This document shows positions 8,582 through 17,121 of a stretch of DNA of 46,733 nucleotides, piece by piece. Source of the stretch: Thermoflexus hugenholtzii JAD2 (GTDB lineage: Bacteria; Chloroflexota; Chloroflexia; Chloroflexales; Roseiflexaceae); the NCBI GenBank assembly GCA_945881915.1, contig CAMCVW010000025.1, positions 1 through 46,733 of the forward strand, read 5' to 3'. The translations under genes and the position numbers were made by a program. The notes beneath the pieces are model-generated. The model made no database searches. It was not told the origin of the DNA and saw only the letters and a list, made by a program, of their open reading frames with translations. Position 1 is the stretch's first letter. Each line of letters starts with the position of its first letter.

Positions 8582-10495
8582 ATGGCCATCGAACCATATC
8601 GTCCAAGCGGCGAGCCCACTGCCTCTGAGCAGGCATTCGATCAGCGCATCACGCGCATGTTTGACCGCTGGCAATACAAGCTCAGTCGGGGCATCAAGTA
8701 CATCGCCATTGCCATCGCTGCGATTTGGTTGCTGATGAACATCATCCCATCAGCGTGGCAATTCGTGACCACCCAGGAACTGGCGCCATTGATTTTGCAG
8801 CTGATTGGCACCATGGGGTATCTGTTTATCTTCATCGGATTCCAGTTTTCGTTGATGTACTTCTTCATGGCACGTACCCGCATCTATTGGGTGCGTCCGG
8901 GCGAAACCGGCATCAGCTTTGCGGATTACCGTGGCAATCCAGAGGTGCTCGAGGCTGCCCGACGTATTGTGACGCTGCTCCAAGGCGCCAAAAAATTCAA
9001 ACAAATGGGTGGCGAGATTACCCGTGGCGTCTTGTTGATTGGCCCGCCAGGCACAGGCAAAAGCTACCTCGCTCAAGCTATTTCGACCGAAGCCGGCGTG
9101 CCGTTCGGGTACCTGAGTGCACCGTCACTGACGTCGGCATTCATGGGCATGGGTAGCATCAAGGTGATGATGCTCTACCGCAAAGCACGCAAATTGGCCA
9201 AAGAATACGGCGCCTGTATTTTGTTCATTGACGAAATCGATGCCATCGGCGGTGCCCGCAGCAGCTCATTGATGGGCTCCGGTCCGATGACCGGAATGAC
9301 CCCTCCTGCCAACTCCGGCGGTGTTGCCCAGATGATGATGGGCATGGGCGGCGCTGGCTCTGGGTTGCTCAACGAGCTCCTGCTCCAGATGGACCCCCCA
9401 CCCGAAGACACCACCTGGTACGGCAAAGTGATGCGAACCCTCGGTTTACGCCGCAAAAAGCCCGACATGCCACCGGTCCTCACCATCGGTGCCACCAATT
9501 TGGCCGAGACATTGGATGCTGCCTTGCTCCGCCCGGGCCGCTTCGATCGCAAAATCGTCGTCGAATACCCGGACGCCGAAGGCCGCCGCGACATCCTCGA
9601 ATACTACTTGGCCAAGGTCAAGCACGAGCCACTGCCCATCGACCGGATGATGTCCGACACCATCAACTACACCCCGGTTGCGATTCGCTTTGTCATCAAC
9701 GAGGCGGTCATCCACGCCCACTTCGATAATCGCCAAGCCATCAACTACTGGGACTTTACCCGTGCGCGCGAGATGCATGAGCACGGTCTGCGCCAGCCCA
9801 TCCGCGGCATGTCGTTCGAAGAACGACGGCGGATTGCCTACCACGAAGCCGGTCACGCCTATGCGATGGTCAAATTGCTGCGCAAACAGCGCTTGACCAA
9901 AGTGACGATTATTCGGCATGGGAACGCCTTGGGTTTTGCTGCCTGGAAGCCCGATGAAGAAATCCACACCAGCACCAAGACCGAATTGCTCCATCGCCTG
10001 CAGATTGCCCTCGCCAGCCGTGCTGCTGAGGAATTGTTCCTCGACATCCAGATGAGCGGCGTCACTGGCGACCTCATCTCGGCGACGAGCATCGCGACCT
10101 TCATGGTCGGTGCCTACGGCATGGACAATACCCTCTACTCGTACTTGGCATTCGGCCAAGAAGCGATGAAGAGCGCCGACATCAAGAAGCAGGTCGAGGC
10201 TATCCTCGGTGAGGAATTCCGCAAAGTTCGGCGCATGATCGAACAGAACCGCGAAGCCGTCATCGCCATCGCCGAAGCACTGATTCTACGCAATGAACTG
10301 ACCGACATCGATGTTAACGACATCCTGCACCGCATCGAGGCGACCCATCCCTTCGTCAATACCAGCGACGACGCTGCCAAAGAACTGCGTGATGCACTCC
10401 CCGTGGAGGTCATCACCGACACCTACGTTCCAGTCGTGCACACCTCGCCACTCAGCGAGGGCAGCGTGACGTTCCAACGCGACCCGATCGAATAA
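8582..10495 (+). CDS. FtsH-like membrane AAA+ metalloprotease with an enlarged ATPase loop
   Basis: A 637-residue protein. Two membrane segments lie at about residues 38-60 and 70-95. The AAA domain has Walker A GPPGTGKS (154-161), Walker B ILFIDEID and the sensor/arginine-finger block LLRPGRFDR. The M41 peptidase domain has the zinc motif HEAGH (His421-His425) and Asp497 in TGDLISAT, the expected third ligand, so it should be proteolytically active. Between Walker B and the sensor region sit two insertions: a Met/Gly/Pro-rich loop of about 35 residues and a charged segment of about 25 residues with WYGKVMR. Ordinary FtsH lacks both. It probably degrades membrane proteins. GGGAG precedes the ATG. 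A paralogue of housekeeping FtsH is more likely than FtsH itself. Confidence 0.85.
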   Translation: MAIEPYRPSGEPTASEQAFDQRITRMFDRWQYKLSRGIKYIAIAIAAIWLLMNIIPSAWQFVTTQELAPLILQLIGTMGYLFIFIGFQFSLMYFFMARTRIYWVRPGETGISFADYRGNPEVLEAARRIVTLLQGAKKFKQMGGEITRGVLLIGPPGTGKSYLAQAISTEAGVPFGYLSAPSLTSAFMGMGSIKVMMLYRKARKLAKEYGACILFIDEIDAIGGARSSSLMGSGPMTGMTPPANSGGVAQMMMGMGGAGSGLLNELLLQMDPPPEDTTWYGKVMRTLGLRRKKPDMPPVLTIGATNLAETLDAALLRPGRFDRKIVVEYPDAEGRRDILEYYLAKVKHEPLPIDRMMSDTINYTPVAIRFVINEAVIHAHFDNRQAINYWDFTRAREMHEHGLRQPIRGMSFEERRRIAYHEAGHAYAMVKLLRKQRLTKVTIIRHGNALGFAAWKPDEEIHTSTKTELLHRLQIALASRAAEELFLDIQMSGVTGDLISATSIATFMVGAYGMDNTLYSYLAFGQEAMKSADIKKQVEAILGEEFRKVRRMIEQNREAVIAIAEALILRNELTDIDVNDILHRIEATHPFVNTSDDAAKELRDALPVEVITDTYVPVVHTSPLSEGSVTFQRDPIE

Positions 10496-10508
10496 CACCG
10501 TCCGACGA

Positions 10509-10544
10509 GTACCTGTTCTGCGCATGCAGAACAGGTACTTTTTT
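10509..10544 (+). terminator. Rho-independent terminator
   Basis: A perfect 12-bp stem (GTACCTGTTCTG, 10509-10520, with 10527-10538) and six T follow the AAA protease stop. Confidence 0.9.
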
Positions 10545-10599
10545 GTGCAAAAATCAGCAAATCACCAGCAACGTTGCCCCAAAATCATTTGCTATCTGG

Positions 10600-10605
10600 T
10601 ATAGT
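10600..10605 (+). promoter_or_regulatory. Candidate -10 box placing the start codon at or near +1
   Basis: TATAGT at 10600-10605 ends only six bases before the ATG at 10612, and no Shine-Dalgarno sequence precedes the ATG. The transcript would be leaderless or nearly so. The -35 region is poor (TTGCCC, long spacer), so this is tentative. Confidence 0.35.
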
Positions 10606-10611
10606 AGGTGC

Positions 10612-11574
10612 ATGAATATTCTGATTACTGGTATCAATGGGTTCGTTGCGGGGCACCTCGCCGAGCGCTTGGCCCGCAATCCGGCCTACACCATCTGGGG
10701 CATCGCCCGCTCACACGCACTGACGCTCCCAGCGCTGGTGGGGCGGGTCAATCTGGTGTCCCTCGATCTGCGTGACGACGTGCGTCTGCGGGACGTCTTG
10801 GCAGACGGTAAACCCGATGCGATTTTGCACCTCGCCGCCCAAGCCAGTGTGGCCAAATCCTTCGGCGATGCGCTCAACACAATGCACGACAATATTTTGC
10901 CCAGCGTTGCCCTGATGCAGTACAGCGCTGAACTGAAGCTCGATCCCCTGATTGTGTTTGCGGGCAGCAACGAAATCTTTGGTACGGTGCCCACAGATCA
11001 CATGCCCATCAGCGAATCGGAGCCGCTGCAACCGGTGACGCCGTATGGCGTCAGTAAAGCCGCCGTCGACATGGCGGCCTACCAATTCCACGTATCGCAC
11101 AAGCTCCGCACGATTCGCCTGCGGCTGTTCAGTCATATTGGTCCGCGCCAGAGTGATGCCTATGCGGTGTCGGCTTTTGCGGCCCAAATCGCCAAAATCG
11201 AGGCGGGCATGCAAGAGCCCATACTCAAGGTAGGCAACCTATCGGCCCGCCGAGACATCACCGATGTGCGCGACGTGGCAGCCGCTTATGAAGCCCTGTT
11301 GACGCGTGGCGTCGCAGGTGCAGCCTACAACGTCGGGTCAGGGCGCTCATACGAAATCCGCGCGCTCCTCGATCAACTCGTCGCCCTCAGCAGCGTACCC
11401 ATCACGGTCGAAGTCGATCCGGCGCGCTTGCGCCCCGTCGACGTCCCGGACGTGGTCTGCGATAATCGCGCGTTGACCACAGCGACCGGTTGGCAGCCAA
11501 CGACCCCTCTTTCGACCACTCTGCGTGACATGCTGGACTACTGGCGGCACGCTATCAAGGAGTCACACGCATGA
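10612..11574 (+). CDS. GDP-4-keto-6-deoxy-mannose reductase-like SDR
   Basis: A 320-residue extended short-chain dehydrogenase. It has the N-terminal NAD(P) motif TGINGFVAGHL, the HLAAQASV segment, the catalytic YGVSK (Tyr/Lys pair) and the C-terminal stretch RLRPVDVPDVVCDN followed by TGWQPTTPL. That last stretch is characteristic of Rmd-type GDP-6-deoxy-lyxo-4-hexulose reductases, which make GDP-rhamnose. A GDP-mannose 4,6-dehydratase or other NDP-sugar epimerase is the alternative. I use the ATG at 10612, which starts exactly at the first beta strand. It overlaps the nucleotidyltransferase gene by 4 bp (ATGA), so the two are translationally coupled and likely feed glycan or surface polysaccharide synthesis. 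Confidence 0.78.
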   Translation: MNILITGINGFVAGHLAERLARNPAYTIWGIARSHALTLPALVGRVNLVSLDLRDDVRLRDVLADGKPDAILHLAAQASVAKSFGDALNTMHDNILPSVALMQYSAELKLDPLIVFAGSNEIFGTVPTDHMPISESEPLQPVTPYGVSKAAVDMAAYQFHVSHKLRTIRLRLFSHIGPRQSDAYAVSAFAAQIAKIEAGMQEPILKVGNLSARRDITDVRDVAAAYEALLTRGVAGAAYNVGSGRSYEIRALLDQLVALSSVPITVEVDPARLRPVDVPDVVCDNRALTTATGWQPTTPLSTTLRDMLDYWRHAIKESHA

Positions 11575-12686
11575 AAGCAGTCATCCTCGTGGGCGGATTC
11601 GGCACACGTCTGCGCCCGCTGACCGTCAACACCCCCAAACCGATGCTGCCCCTTGTGGGCACTCCATTCATCGAATGGATGCTGACCAATCTGCGCGATC
11701 AGGGTATCGATGAGGCGATTCTGTGCGTCCAATACTTGGCCGACCGCTTCCGCATCGCGCTGGGCGACGGCTCACGCTTGGGGATGAAGGTCCACATCAT
11801 CGAAGAGCCCGAGCCACGGGGCACCGCTGGTGCGGTCAAACACGTCGCACATCTGCTGGACGACACGACGTTTGTCTTCAACGGCGACGTCATGACCGAC
11901 CTCGATCTGCAGGCCATGCTGGCGTTCCATCGCGCCAAAAAGAGTCAACTGACGATTGCGTTGACCCCGGTCGAAGACCCGACGGCGTTCGGTCTGGTCG
12001 AGACGACTGCAGATGGGCAGATTACGCGATTCCTCGAAAAGCCCAAACCCGAAGAAGTCACCACCAATATGATCAACGCCGGCACCTACATCATCGAGCC
12101 GCATCTGTTCGACGATATCCCGGCCAATCAACACTACATGTTCGAGCGTGGCTTGTTCCCCTCGACCCTGCAGAAAAACCACCCCATGTACGGCTTCGCC
12201 AGCGACGCCTACTGGACCGACATCGGCAAACCGCAGACCTACCTTGATGTGCATCACGACATCATCAATGGCAAAGTCCGCTTCGCATTACCCGGCACAC
12301 AAGCCAAACCGAAGCTCTGGGTCGGCAAAAACGTGACTATCGCCGCCGACGTGACCTTCTCGGGACCGGTGGTCGTGGGCGACGGTGCGCACATCGCATC
12401 GGGATGTGTTATCACCGGTCCGACCATCATCGGCGCGCACACGCAGGTCGGGGCCGGAACTGCGATTACGGCCAGCGTCATCTGGCAAGAAAATCACCTC
12501 GGTGCAGACGTCGTCGTGTCACACAGCGTCATCGGCCATCGCAACCGGATCGCTGCCGGCGTCAAAATCCACAACGGCACGATTATCAGCGACGACACCG
12601 TCATCGACGGCGACAATTCCCTCGACCGTGGGGTGCGCGTCTGGCCGGGTACGACACTGGCCAAACAGAGCATCTCGTTCCAATAG
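11571..12686 (+). CDS. NDP-sugar pyrophosphorylase (mannose-1-phosphate guanylyltransferase-like)
   Basis: A 371-residue nucleotidyltransferase. The N-terminal catalytic domain has the signature VILVGGFGTRLRPLT, TPKPMLPL, the metal-binding FNGDV and the sugar-binding EKP. The C-terminal third (about residue 245 on) shows the hexapeptide periodicity of a left-handed beta helix (VGDGAHIASG, IIGAHTQVGAG). Together these match GDP-mannose pyrophosphorylases of the two-domain type; a glucose-1-phosphate enzyme cannot be excluded. Partnership with the upstream GDP-deoxysugar reductase, by ATGA overlap, favours GDP-mannose chemistry. A strong terminator follows. Confidence 0.83.
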   Translation: MKAVILVGGFGTRLRPLTVNTPKPMLPLVGTPFIEWMLTNLRDQGIDEAILCVQYLADRFRIALGDGSRLGMKVHIIEEPEPRGTAGAVKHVAHLLDDTTFVFNGDVMTDLDLQAMLAFHRAKKSQLTIALTPVEDPTAFGLVETTADGQITRFLEKPKPEEVTTNMINAGTYIIEPHLFDDIPANQHYMFERGLFPSTLQKNHPMYGFASDAYWTDIGKPQTYLDVHHDIINGKVRFALPGTQAKPKLWVGKNVTIAADVTFSGPVVVGDGAHIASGCVITGPTIIGAHTQVGAGTAITASVIWQENHLGADVVVSHSVIGHRNRIAAGVKIHNGTIISDDTVIDGDNSLDRGVRVWPGTTLAKQSISFQ

Positions 12687-12697
12687 AACATCATTCC

Positions 12698-12733
12698 ACG
12701 ACGTCCGAGTGGTCGCCACTCGGACGTCGTTTT
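12698..12733 (+). terminator. Rho-independent terminator
   Basis: A perfect 15-bp stem (12698-12712 with 12716-12730, 3-base loop) is followed by TTT. It ends the NDP-sugar operon; the gap promoter begins within ten bases. Confidence 0.88.
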
Positions 12734-12740
12734 CGTATGG

Positions 12741-12746
12741 TATAAT
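12741..12746 (+). promoter_or_regulatory. Consensus -10 box of the gap promoter
   Basis: A perfect TATAAT lies 84 bases upstream of the gap start. The -35 region falls within the preceding terminator stem and is not a good match, so the promoter is inferred from the -10 alone. Confidence 0.5.
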
Positions 12747-12830
12747 AGCGCCCGTACGTGAACGGATATAGGCAATGACGCCCGCCGACGCGATAGAACA
12801 TAACTGTTTATCATCAGGAATGGAGCGAAC

Positions 12831-13874
12831 ATGACGCGTGTAGCAATCAACGGATTTGGTCGCATTGGGCGCCAAAGCTTCAAGGCATTATTGGCCTACT
12901 ACGGGGACGAACTCGAAATTGTGGCAGTCAATGACTTGTCCAACGTGGCAACGTTGGCCCATTTGCTCAAATATGACTCCAACTACGGTCAGTTCGATGG
13001 CGAAGTCAAGGCAAACGGCGATATCATCGAAATCAACTACTACGACGAAGAAGGCAACGAGCGCGAGATGAAGCTCAAGGTTCTCGCCGAGCGCGATCCT
13101 GCCGCTTTGCCATGGGCCAAGCTGGGCGTCGATATCGTCATCGAATCCACTGGTCGCTTCACCGAAGCCGACAAAGCCAAGGCACACATCACCGCCGGCG
13201 CCAAGAAGGTCATCATCTCGGCACCAGCCAAGGGTGAAGACATCACTATCTGTCTGGGCGTCAACGAAGGCAAGTACGACCACGACAACCACCACATCAT
13301 CTCGAACGCATCGTGCACGACCAACTGTCTGGCACCGGTCGCCAAGGTGTTGAACGACAACTTCGGCATCAAGCGCGGCATGATGACCACCATCCATGCC
13401 TACACGATGGACCAGAACCTGCAAGACAACGTGCACAGCGACTTGCGCCGCGCCCGTGCTGCAGCCATGAACATGGTCCCCACATCGACCGGTGCTGCCC
13501 AGGCGGTGGCCTTGGTCATCCCCGAGTTGAAGGGCAAGTTCACCGGCTTCGCCGTGCGTGTGCCGACCTCGACCGTGTCAATGGTTGACTTCGTCGTCGA
13601 GCTCGAACGGGGCACCTCGGTCGATGCCATCAACAAGGCCTTCAAGAAGGCCGCCGAAAGCGAAGAAATGGGCGACTTCCTGGCTGTCAGCGAAGAAGAG
13701 CTGGTTTCGTCCGACTTCTTGGGCAACCCCGCCTCGAGCACCGTCGACCTGCCGTTGACCCTCGGCCTGGGCGATAACCTGTTCAAGGTTGTGGCATGGT
13801 ACGACAACGAGTTCGGCTACTCGAACCGCGTCGCCGACCTGACTGCCTACATCTCCGACCACTTCAACGACTAA
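12831..13874 (+). CDS. gap: Glyceraldehyde-3-phosphate dehydrogenase, type I
   Basis: A 347-residue enzyme of glycolysis/gluconeogenesis that oxidises glyceraldehyde-3-phosphate to 1,3-bisphosphoglycerate. The N-terminal NAD domain starts [12 protein letters not shown]. The catalytic block SCTTNC contains nucleophile Cys162, followed by the HAYTMDQN segment and the C-terminal [11 protein letters not shown]. It is complete and normal in length. GGAG precedes the ATG. From base 13326 (inside the SCTTNC codons) to the stop, the gene is duplicated with about 97% identity at 16454-17002, on the far side of a subtilase gene. Expected to be cytoplasmic, tetrameric and well expressed. Confidence 0.96.
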   Translation: MTRVAINGFGRIGRQSFKALLAYYGDELEIVAVNDLSNVATLAHLLKYDSNYGQFDGEVKANGDIIEINYYDEEGNEREMKLKVLAERDPAALPWAKLGVDIVIESTGRFTEADKAKAHITAGAKKVIISAPAKGEDITICLGVNEGKYDHDNHHIISNASCTTNCLAPVAKVLNDNFGIKRGMMTTIHAYTMDQNLQDNVHSDLRRARAAAMNMVPTSTGAAQAVALVIPELKGKFTGFAVRVPTSTVSMVDFVVELERGTSVDAINKAFKKAAESEEMGDFLAVSEEELVSSDFLGNPASSTVDLPLTLGLGDNLFKVVAWYDNEFGYSNRVADLTAYISDHFND

Positions 13875-13888
13875 ATCTTCGGTACAAC

Positions 13889-13928
13889 GCAGTCAGCGCA
13901 TACGGACGTGTGCGCTGACTGCTTTTTT
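13889..13928 (+). terminator. Rho-independent terminator of gap
   Basis: A 12-bp stem GCAGTCAGCGCA (13889-13900) with its partner at 13911-13922 is followed by six T. It differs in sequence from the terminator after the truncated gap copy. Confidence 0.9.
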
Positions 13929-13982
13929 GCGCTCACGTCCCCATTACCGTACAGCACGCGCAATGGATACATAAGTACGTGG

Positions 13983-14093
13983 TATAATGAATCAGGCTCG
14001 ATCGGGCAAGAAATATGCGACGTGTAGCTCAGTCACCAGTGCTCTGTAATTCGACCAGCGAAAATTGCAATGGGCTGTTGCGGGAGTTTTTTC
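13983..14093 (+). other. Promoter-like box plus tRNA-like remnant in the gap-subtilase intergenic region
   Basis: The 484 bases between gap and the subtilase hold no convincing gene. A perfect TATAAT is at 13983-13988. Starting near 14018 is GCGACGTGTAGCTCAGT, which resembles the 5' end and D-loop of a tRNA, and TTCGA appears at 14050-14054 as in a T-loop. However, the D stem does not pair, there is no anticodon arm and the spacing is wrong. A GGGAG followed by TTTTTT at 14086-14091 resembles a terminator tail. This could be a decayed tRNA or a small RNA. The rest, to 14350, is AT-rich and featureless. Confidence 0.3.
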
Positions 14094-14358
14094 GACGGAA
14101 ACAGCTGCACTACCGTCTCCGAACCGCAGCGTTCTTCAACGTTTGCGGAGATACATCACCATCCGCAGCGGTATCTTGAGTTGCAATCGACGAGTGCGTT
14201 ATTTTTCAACGTTATCGAATGGGAAGTGACAGGCAGCCACCAACGACGACGAAAAATGCGTTGCGTGGCTTTACGCTATGCAGAAAAAACTAAATTCATA
14301 GATATTTCTGCAAATAATGATATGATTAAAGGCAAAAATATTTGCATTAAGGTTGCAT

Positions 14359-16233
14359 ATGTGGCACAAAGTAGTCGGCATTATCGTAATTGGCATGCTC
14401 ATCAGTGGTTGGTCTATCGACCACTACGTCGCACAAAGCAACACGTCCAGCAGTGCACGAGCGCTGGTGCAGGCACAAGTCGCTGACATTACTGCTGACG
14501 GTCGTGCATCAGATGTGGTCAAGGTTATAGTGACGCTGCGGCCACCGTCATTTCAGCGCACGCTAGGTGTCGATCCGCTGAACATCCAACTACGATCACA
14601 GGCAGTTCGGCTGTTGCAACAAGATTTTGTGAAAAATCAAGCGGCGCGCATGCGAGTGAACGCGCGTCAGCCAGCCTATCATCCCGTGGTATTTGCACAA
14701 ATTCGCCGTGAAGACATTGCGATTATCGCCAATGATAGTGCGGTGGTCGGGGTCCAAGAAGACAAGCCGATGCCGTTGTTGATGAAAGAAAGCACGGTGA
14801 TTATTGGCTCGGTCGCTGCCAATCAAGCTGGTTCCGGCGGTACAGGGATGACGGTGGCCGTACTCGATACGGGAGTGGCCAAGAATCATGAATTTCTTGC
14901 GGGGCAAGTCGTAGCCGAAGCATGTTTTTCGAATGCTTATACGACTCAAACATCGCTTTGTCCACGCGGGACAAGCACCACCAATGCGGTCTCGAATGAT
15001 GCAGATAGCGCTACTCCGTGTGTTGGGTATAGTGGGTGTAATCATGGTACACATGTGGCCGGCACCGTCGCTGGTAAGGTAATTAACAAAGGGAGCTATG
15101 TCCTGCGTGGTGTCGCTCCTGATGCCAAAATCATCGGTATCCAGGTGTTTACGTACATTGTTCCCGCAGAAGGTGACCCTTATATCGGTTCATATAGTGC
15201 CGATCAAATCTTGGCCATGGAATGGCTTATACACAATCGTGGCACTGCCAGTTGGGGGACACTGGCGGCGCTCAATATGAGTCTCGGTGGAGGTCAATAC
15301 GCAACCACATGCGATAGTGTCAATAGCGCCTTGAAGAGTTACATTGATACCCTTCGTGGCCACAACGTTGCCACGATTATCGCAAGTGGGAATGATGGCT
15401 GGAGTGATAAAATTTCGAGCCCTGCGTGTATTTCGTCGGCAATTGCGGTAGGAGCAACGACGACGAGTGCAGCAATCGGATACGAAGGTACAACAGCAGT
15501 AGACCAAGTCGCTTCGTTCTCAAATGCACCAACGAGCGCCAATAACGGTGCCAACGGCTACGGCGACCGATTGCTCGATTTGCTCGCGCCAGGCTTTTTC
15601 ATTTACTCTGCCACGAGTGCTTCCACGACGTCGTACGCGTACAAAGCCGGCACCTCAATGGCCGCTCCGCACGCGGCGGGTGCCTGGGCAATCATGAAGC
15701 AGGCTGCCCCCAGCGCGTCAATTGCGCAAATTTTACAATGGTTATCGAGCACCGGCACGTCAATAACCGACACACGGAATAGTCTCGTGTTGCCACGCAT
15801 CAATGTAGACGATGCAGTTGTAATAGCACTCTCTGTGCCGACACCAACCAACACACCAGCGAGCATCGCGACCCAGATACCAACCCGAACTGCGACCCGG
15901 ATACCAACCCGAATTTCGACCCGGATACCAACCCGTACCACGGTGTCTAAACCTGCAGCCTTCAACAAATCAGGCCCAACCAATACCCTCACCAATCGGC
16001 CATTGACACTGACGCTGTCGTGGGCGGCAAGTAGCGGGGCAACGAGCTACGAGTATTGTTTTGCGACATCCGCCGCTGCATGTACGAACTGGAAGAGTGT
16101 GGCTACGGCGCGTTCTGTCACGGTGCGCAGTTTGGCCCGCAATCGCGCATACTTCTGGAATGTACGCGCCAAGAATACCGCTGGCATCACCGTTGCCAAT
16201 GGTAGCGTCTGGAAGTTCACTACCATCCGCTAG
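14359..16233 (+). CDS. Secreted subtilisin-like serine protease (S8) with C-terminal fibronectin-like domain
   Basis: A 624-residue secreted protease. A hydrophobic signal segment (VVGIIVIGMLISG) is followed by a probable I9-type propeptide to about residue 145. The S8 catalytic triad is intact: Asp170 in VLDTGV, His229 in NHGTHVAG and Ser433 in GTSMAAPH. A low-complexity linker (about 505-535) repeats PTR-x-x-TRI units; at DNA level a 24-bp unit recurs about three times near 15870-15942. The last about 90 residues (WAASSGATSYEYC to WKFTTIR) look like a fibronectin type III or similar beta-sandwich. AAGG precedes the ATG at 14359. The gene is AT-richer upstream than its neighbours and is flanked by two gap copies, suggesting acquisition or rearrangement. 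Confidence 0.88.
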   Translation: MWHKVVGIIVIGMLISGWSIDHYVAQSNTSSSARALVQAQVADITADGRASDVVKVIVTLRPPSFQRTLGVDPLNIQLRSQAVRLLQQDFVKNQAARMRVNARQPAYHPVVFAQIRREDIAIIANDSAVVGVQEDKPMPLLMKESTVIIGSVAANQAGSGGTGMTVAVLDTGVAKNHEFLAGQVVAEACFSNAYTTQTSLCPRGTSTTNAVSNDADSATPCVGYSGCNHGTHVAGTVAGKVINKGSYVLRGVAPDAKIIGIQVFTYIVPAEGDPYIGSYSADQILAMEWLIHNRGTASWGTLAALNMSLGGGQYATTCDSVNSALKSYIDTLRGHNVATIIASGNDGWSDKISSPACISSAIAVGATTTSAAIGYEGTTAVDQVASFSNAPTSANNGANGYGDRLLDLLAPGFFIYSATSASTTSYAYKAGTSMAAPHAAGAWAIMKQAAPSASIAQILQWLSSTGTSITDTRNSLVLPRINVDDAVVIALSVPTPTNTPASIATQIPTRTATRIPTRISTRIPTRTTVSKPAAFNKSGPTNTLTNRPLTLTLSWAASSGATSYEYCFATSAAACTNWKSVATARSVTVRSLARNRAYFWNVRAKNTAGITVANGSVWKFTTIR

Positions 16234-16463
16234 TCAGTACTCAGCGGTCGCTCATCAGTACCCTTTGCGTCGTGCTTCTGGTTTTTGTGCGATTTCTGGA
16301 GCGTAGACTGGTTTATCTGATCGAGTTGCTCCCATTCGGGATGACGAGCAATATATGGTCCAAGCCAACCGTCCTCATGGGTGAAACACATGGTCCAGGC
16401 CATATTTGGTGGAAATACGGAGTAGTCGGACAACGACGACGACTCCGGTAATTTGTCTGGCAC
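16230..16463 (-). CDS. Small protein or 5'-truncated gene with an FTHEDGWLGPY motif
   Basis: A 77-residue ORF, convergent with the subtilase (stops overlap). Its middle, FPPNMAWTMCFTHEDGWLGP followed by YIARHPEWEQ, is rich in Trp, Phe, His and Gly and reads like a conserved globular core, unlike a chance frame. I recall similar small uncharacterised bacterial proteins but cannot name a family. The first residues (MPDKLPESS) come partly from the end of the truncated gap copy, starting with GTG at 16463, so the true N-terminus may have been removed by that duplication. The C-terminus is Lys/Gln/Asp-rich and weak. Probably a remnant; expression uncertain. Confidence 0.4.
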   Translation of the reverse strand: MPDKLPESSSLSDYSVFPPNMAWTMCFTHEDGWLGPYIARHPEWEQLDQINQSTLQKSHKNQKHDAKGTDERPLSTD

Positions 16464-17002
16464 CGGTCGCCAAGGTGTTGAACGACAACTTCGGCATCAA
16501 GCGCGGCATGATGACCACCATCCATGCCTACACCATGGACCAGAACCTGCAAGACAACGTGCACAGCGACTTGCGCCGCGCCCGTGCTGCAGCCATGAAC
16601 ATGGTCCCCACCTCGACCGATGCTGCCCAGGCTGTGGCCTTGGTCATCCCCGAGTTGAAGGGCACGTTCACCGGCTTCGCCGTCTGCGTGCCGACCTCGA
16701 CTGTGTCAATGGTAGACTTCGTCGTCGAGCTCGAACGGGGCACCTCGGTCGATGCCATCAACAAGGCCTTCAAGAAGGCCGCCGAGAGCGAAGAAATGGG
16801 CGACTTCCTGGCTGTCAGCGAAGAAGAGCTGGTTTCGTCCGACTTCTTGGGCAACCCCGCCTCGAGCACCGTCGACCTGCCGTTGACCCTCGGCCTGGGC
16901 GACAACCTGTTCAAGGTTGTGGCATGGTACGACAACGAGTTCGGCTACTCGAACCGTGTCGCTGACCTGACCGCCTACATCTCGGACCACTTCAACGACT
17001 AA
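16454..17002 (+). pseudogene. Truncated second copy of gap (3' half only)
   Basis: 549 bases align without indels to gap 13326-13874; I count about 16 mismatches, roughly 97% identity. Homology begins at the Cys codon ending SCTTNC, so the whole NAD-binding domain and catalytic Cys162 are missing. Most changes are silent, but three replace conserved-looking residues (Gly to Asp, Lys to Thr, Arg to Cys), as expected once selection is lifted. An in-frame TTG at 16406 would allow translation of about 198 residues, but no good ribosome binding site is seen. It cannot be an active dehydrogenase. It marks one edge of a rearrangement that brought the subtilase here. Confidence 0.88.
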
Positions 17003-17012
17003 ACCCCATGCA

Positions 17013-17054
17013 AACACCTCGGCGCGAACGCTTGTTCGCGCCGAGGTGTTTTTT
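17013..17054 (+). terminator. Rho-independent terminator after the gap fragment
   Basis: A long perfect stem (AACACCTCGGCGCGAAC at 17014-17030 with its partner to about 17050) and a T run. It differs from the terminator of full-length gap. Confidence 0.88.
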
Positions 17055-17067
17055 GTTCACACATCCC

Positions 17068-17115
17068 CATAGCCCCAGCCTGCCCCCGAAACGGGGGGCA
17101 GGCCGTGGGGCTATG
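17068..17115. repeat. Palindromic intergenic repeat, copy 2 (CATAGCCCCA type)
   Basis: Ends CATAGCCCCA (17068-17077) and TGGGGCTATG (17106-17115) enclose a GC-rich hairpin (GCCTGCCCCC at 17078-17087 with 17094-17103). It has the same ends and similar interior as the element at 3320-3390, and again lies between convergent genes. Confidence 0.75.
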
Positions 17116-17121
17116 ATCGAA

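Noticed and set aside
14070-14486. Plus-strand ORF upstream of the subtilase
   Set aside because: Overlaps the subtilase start in another frame, has no ribosome binding site and a composition like translated non-coding DNA.
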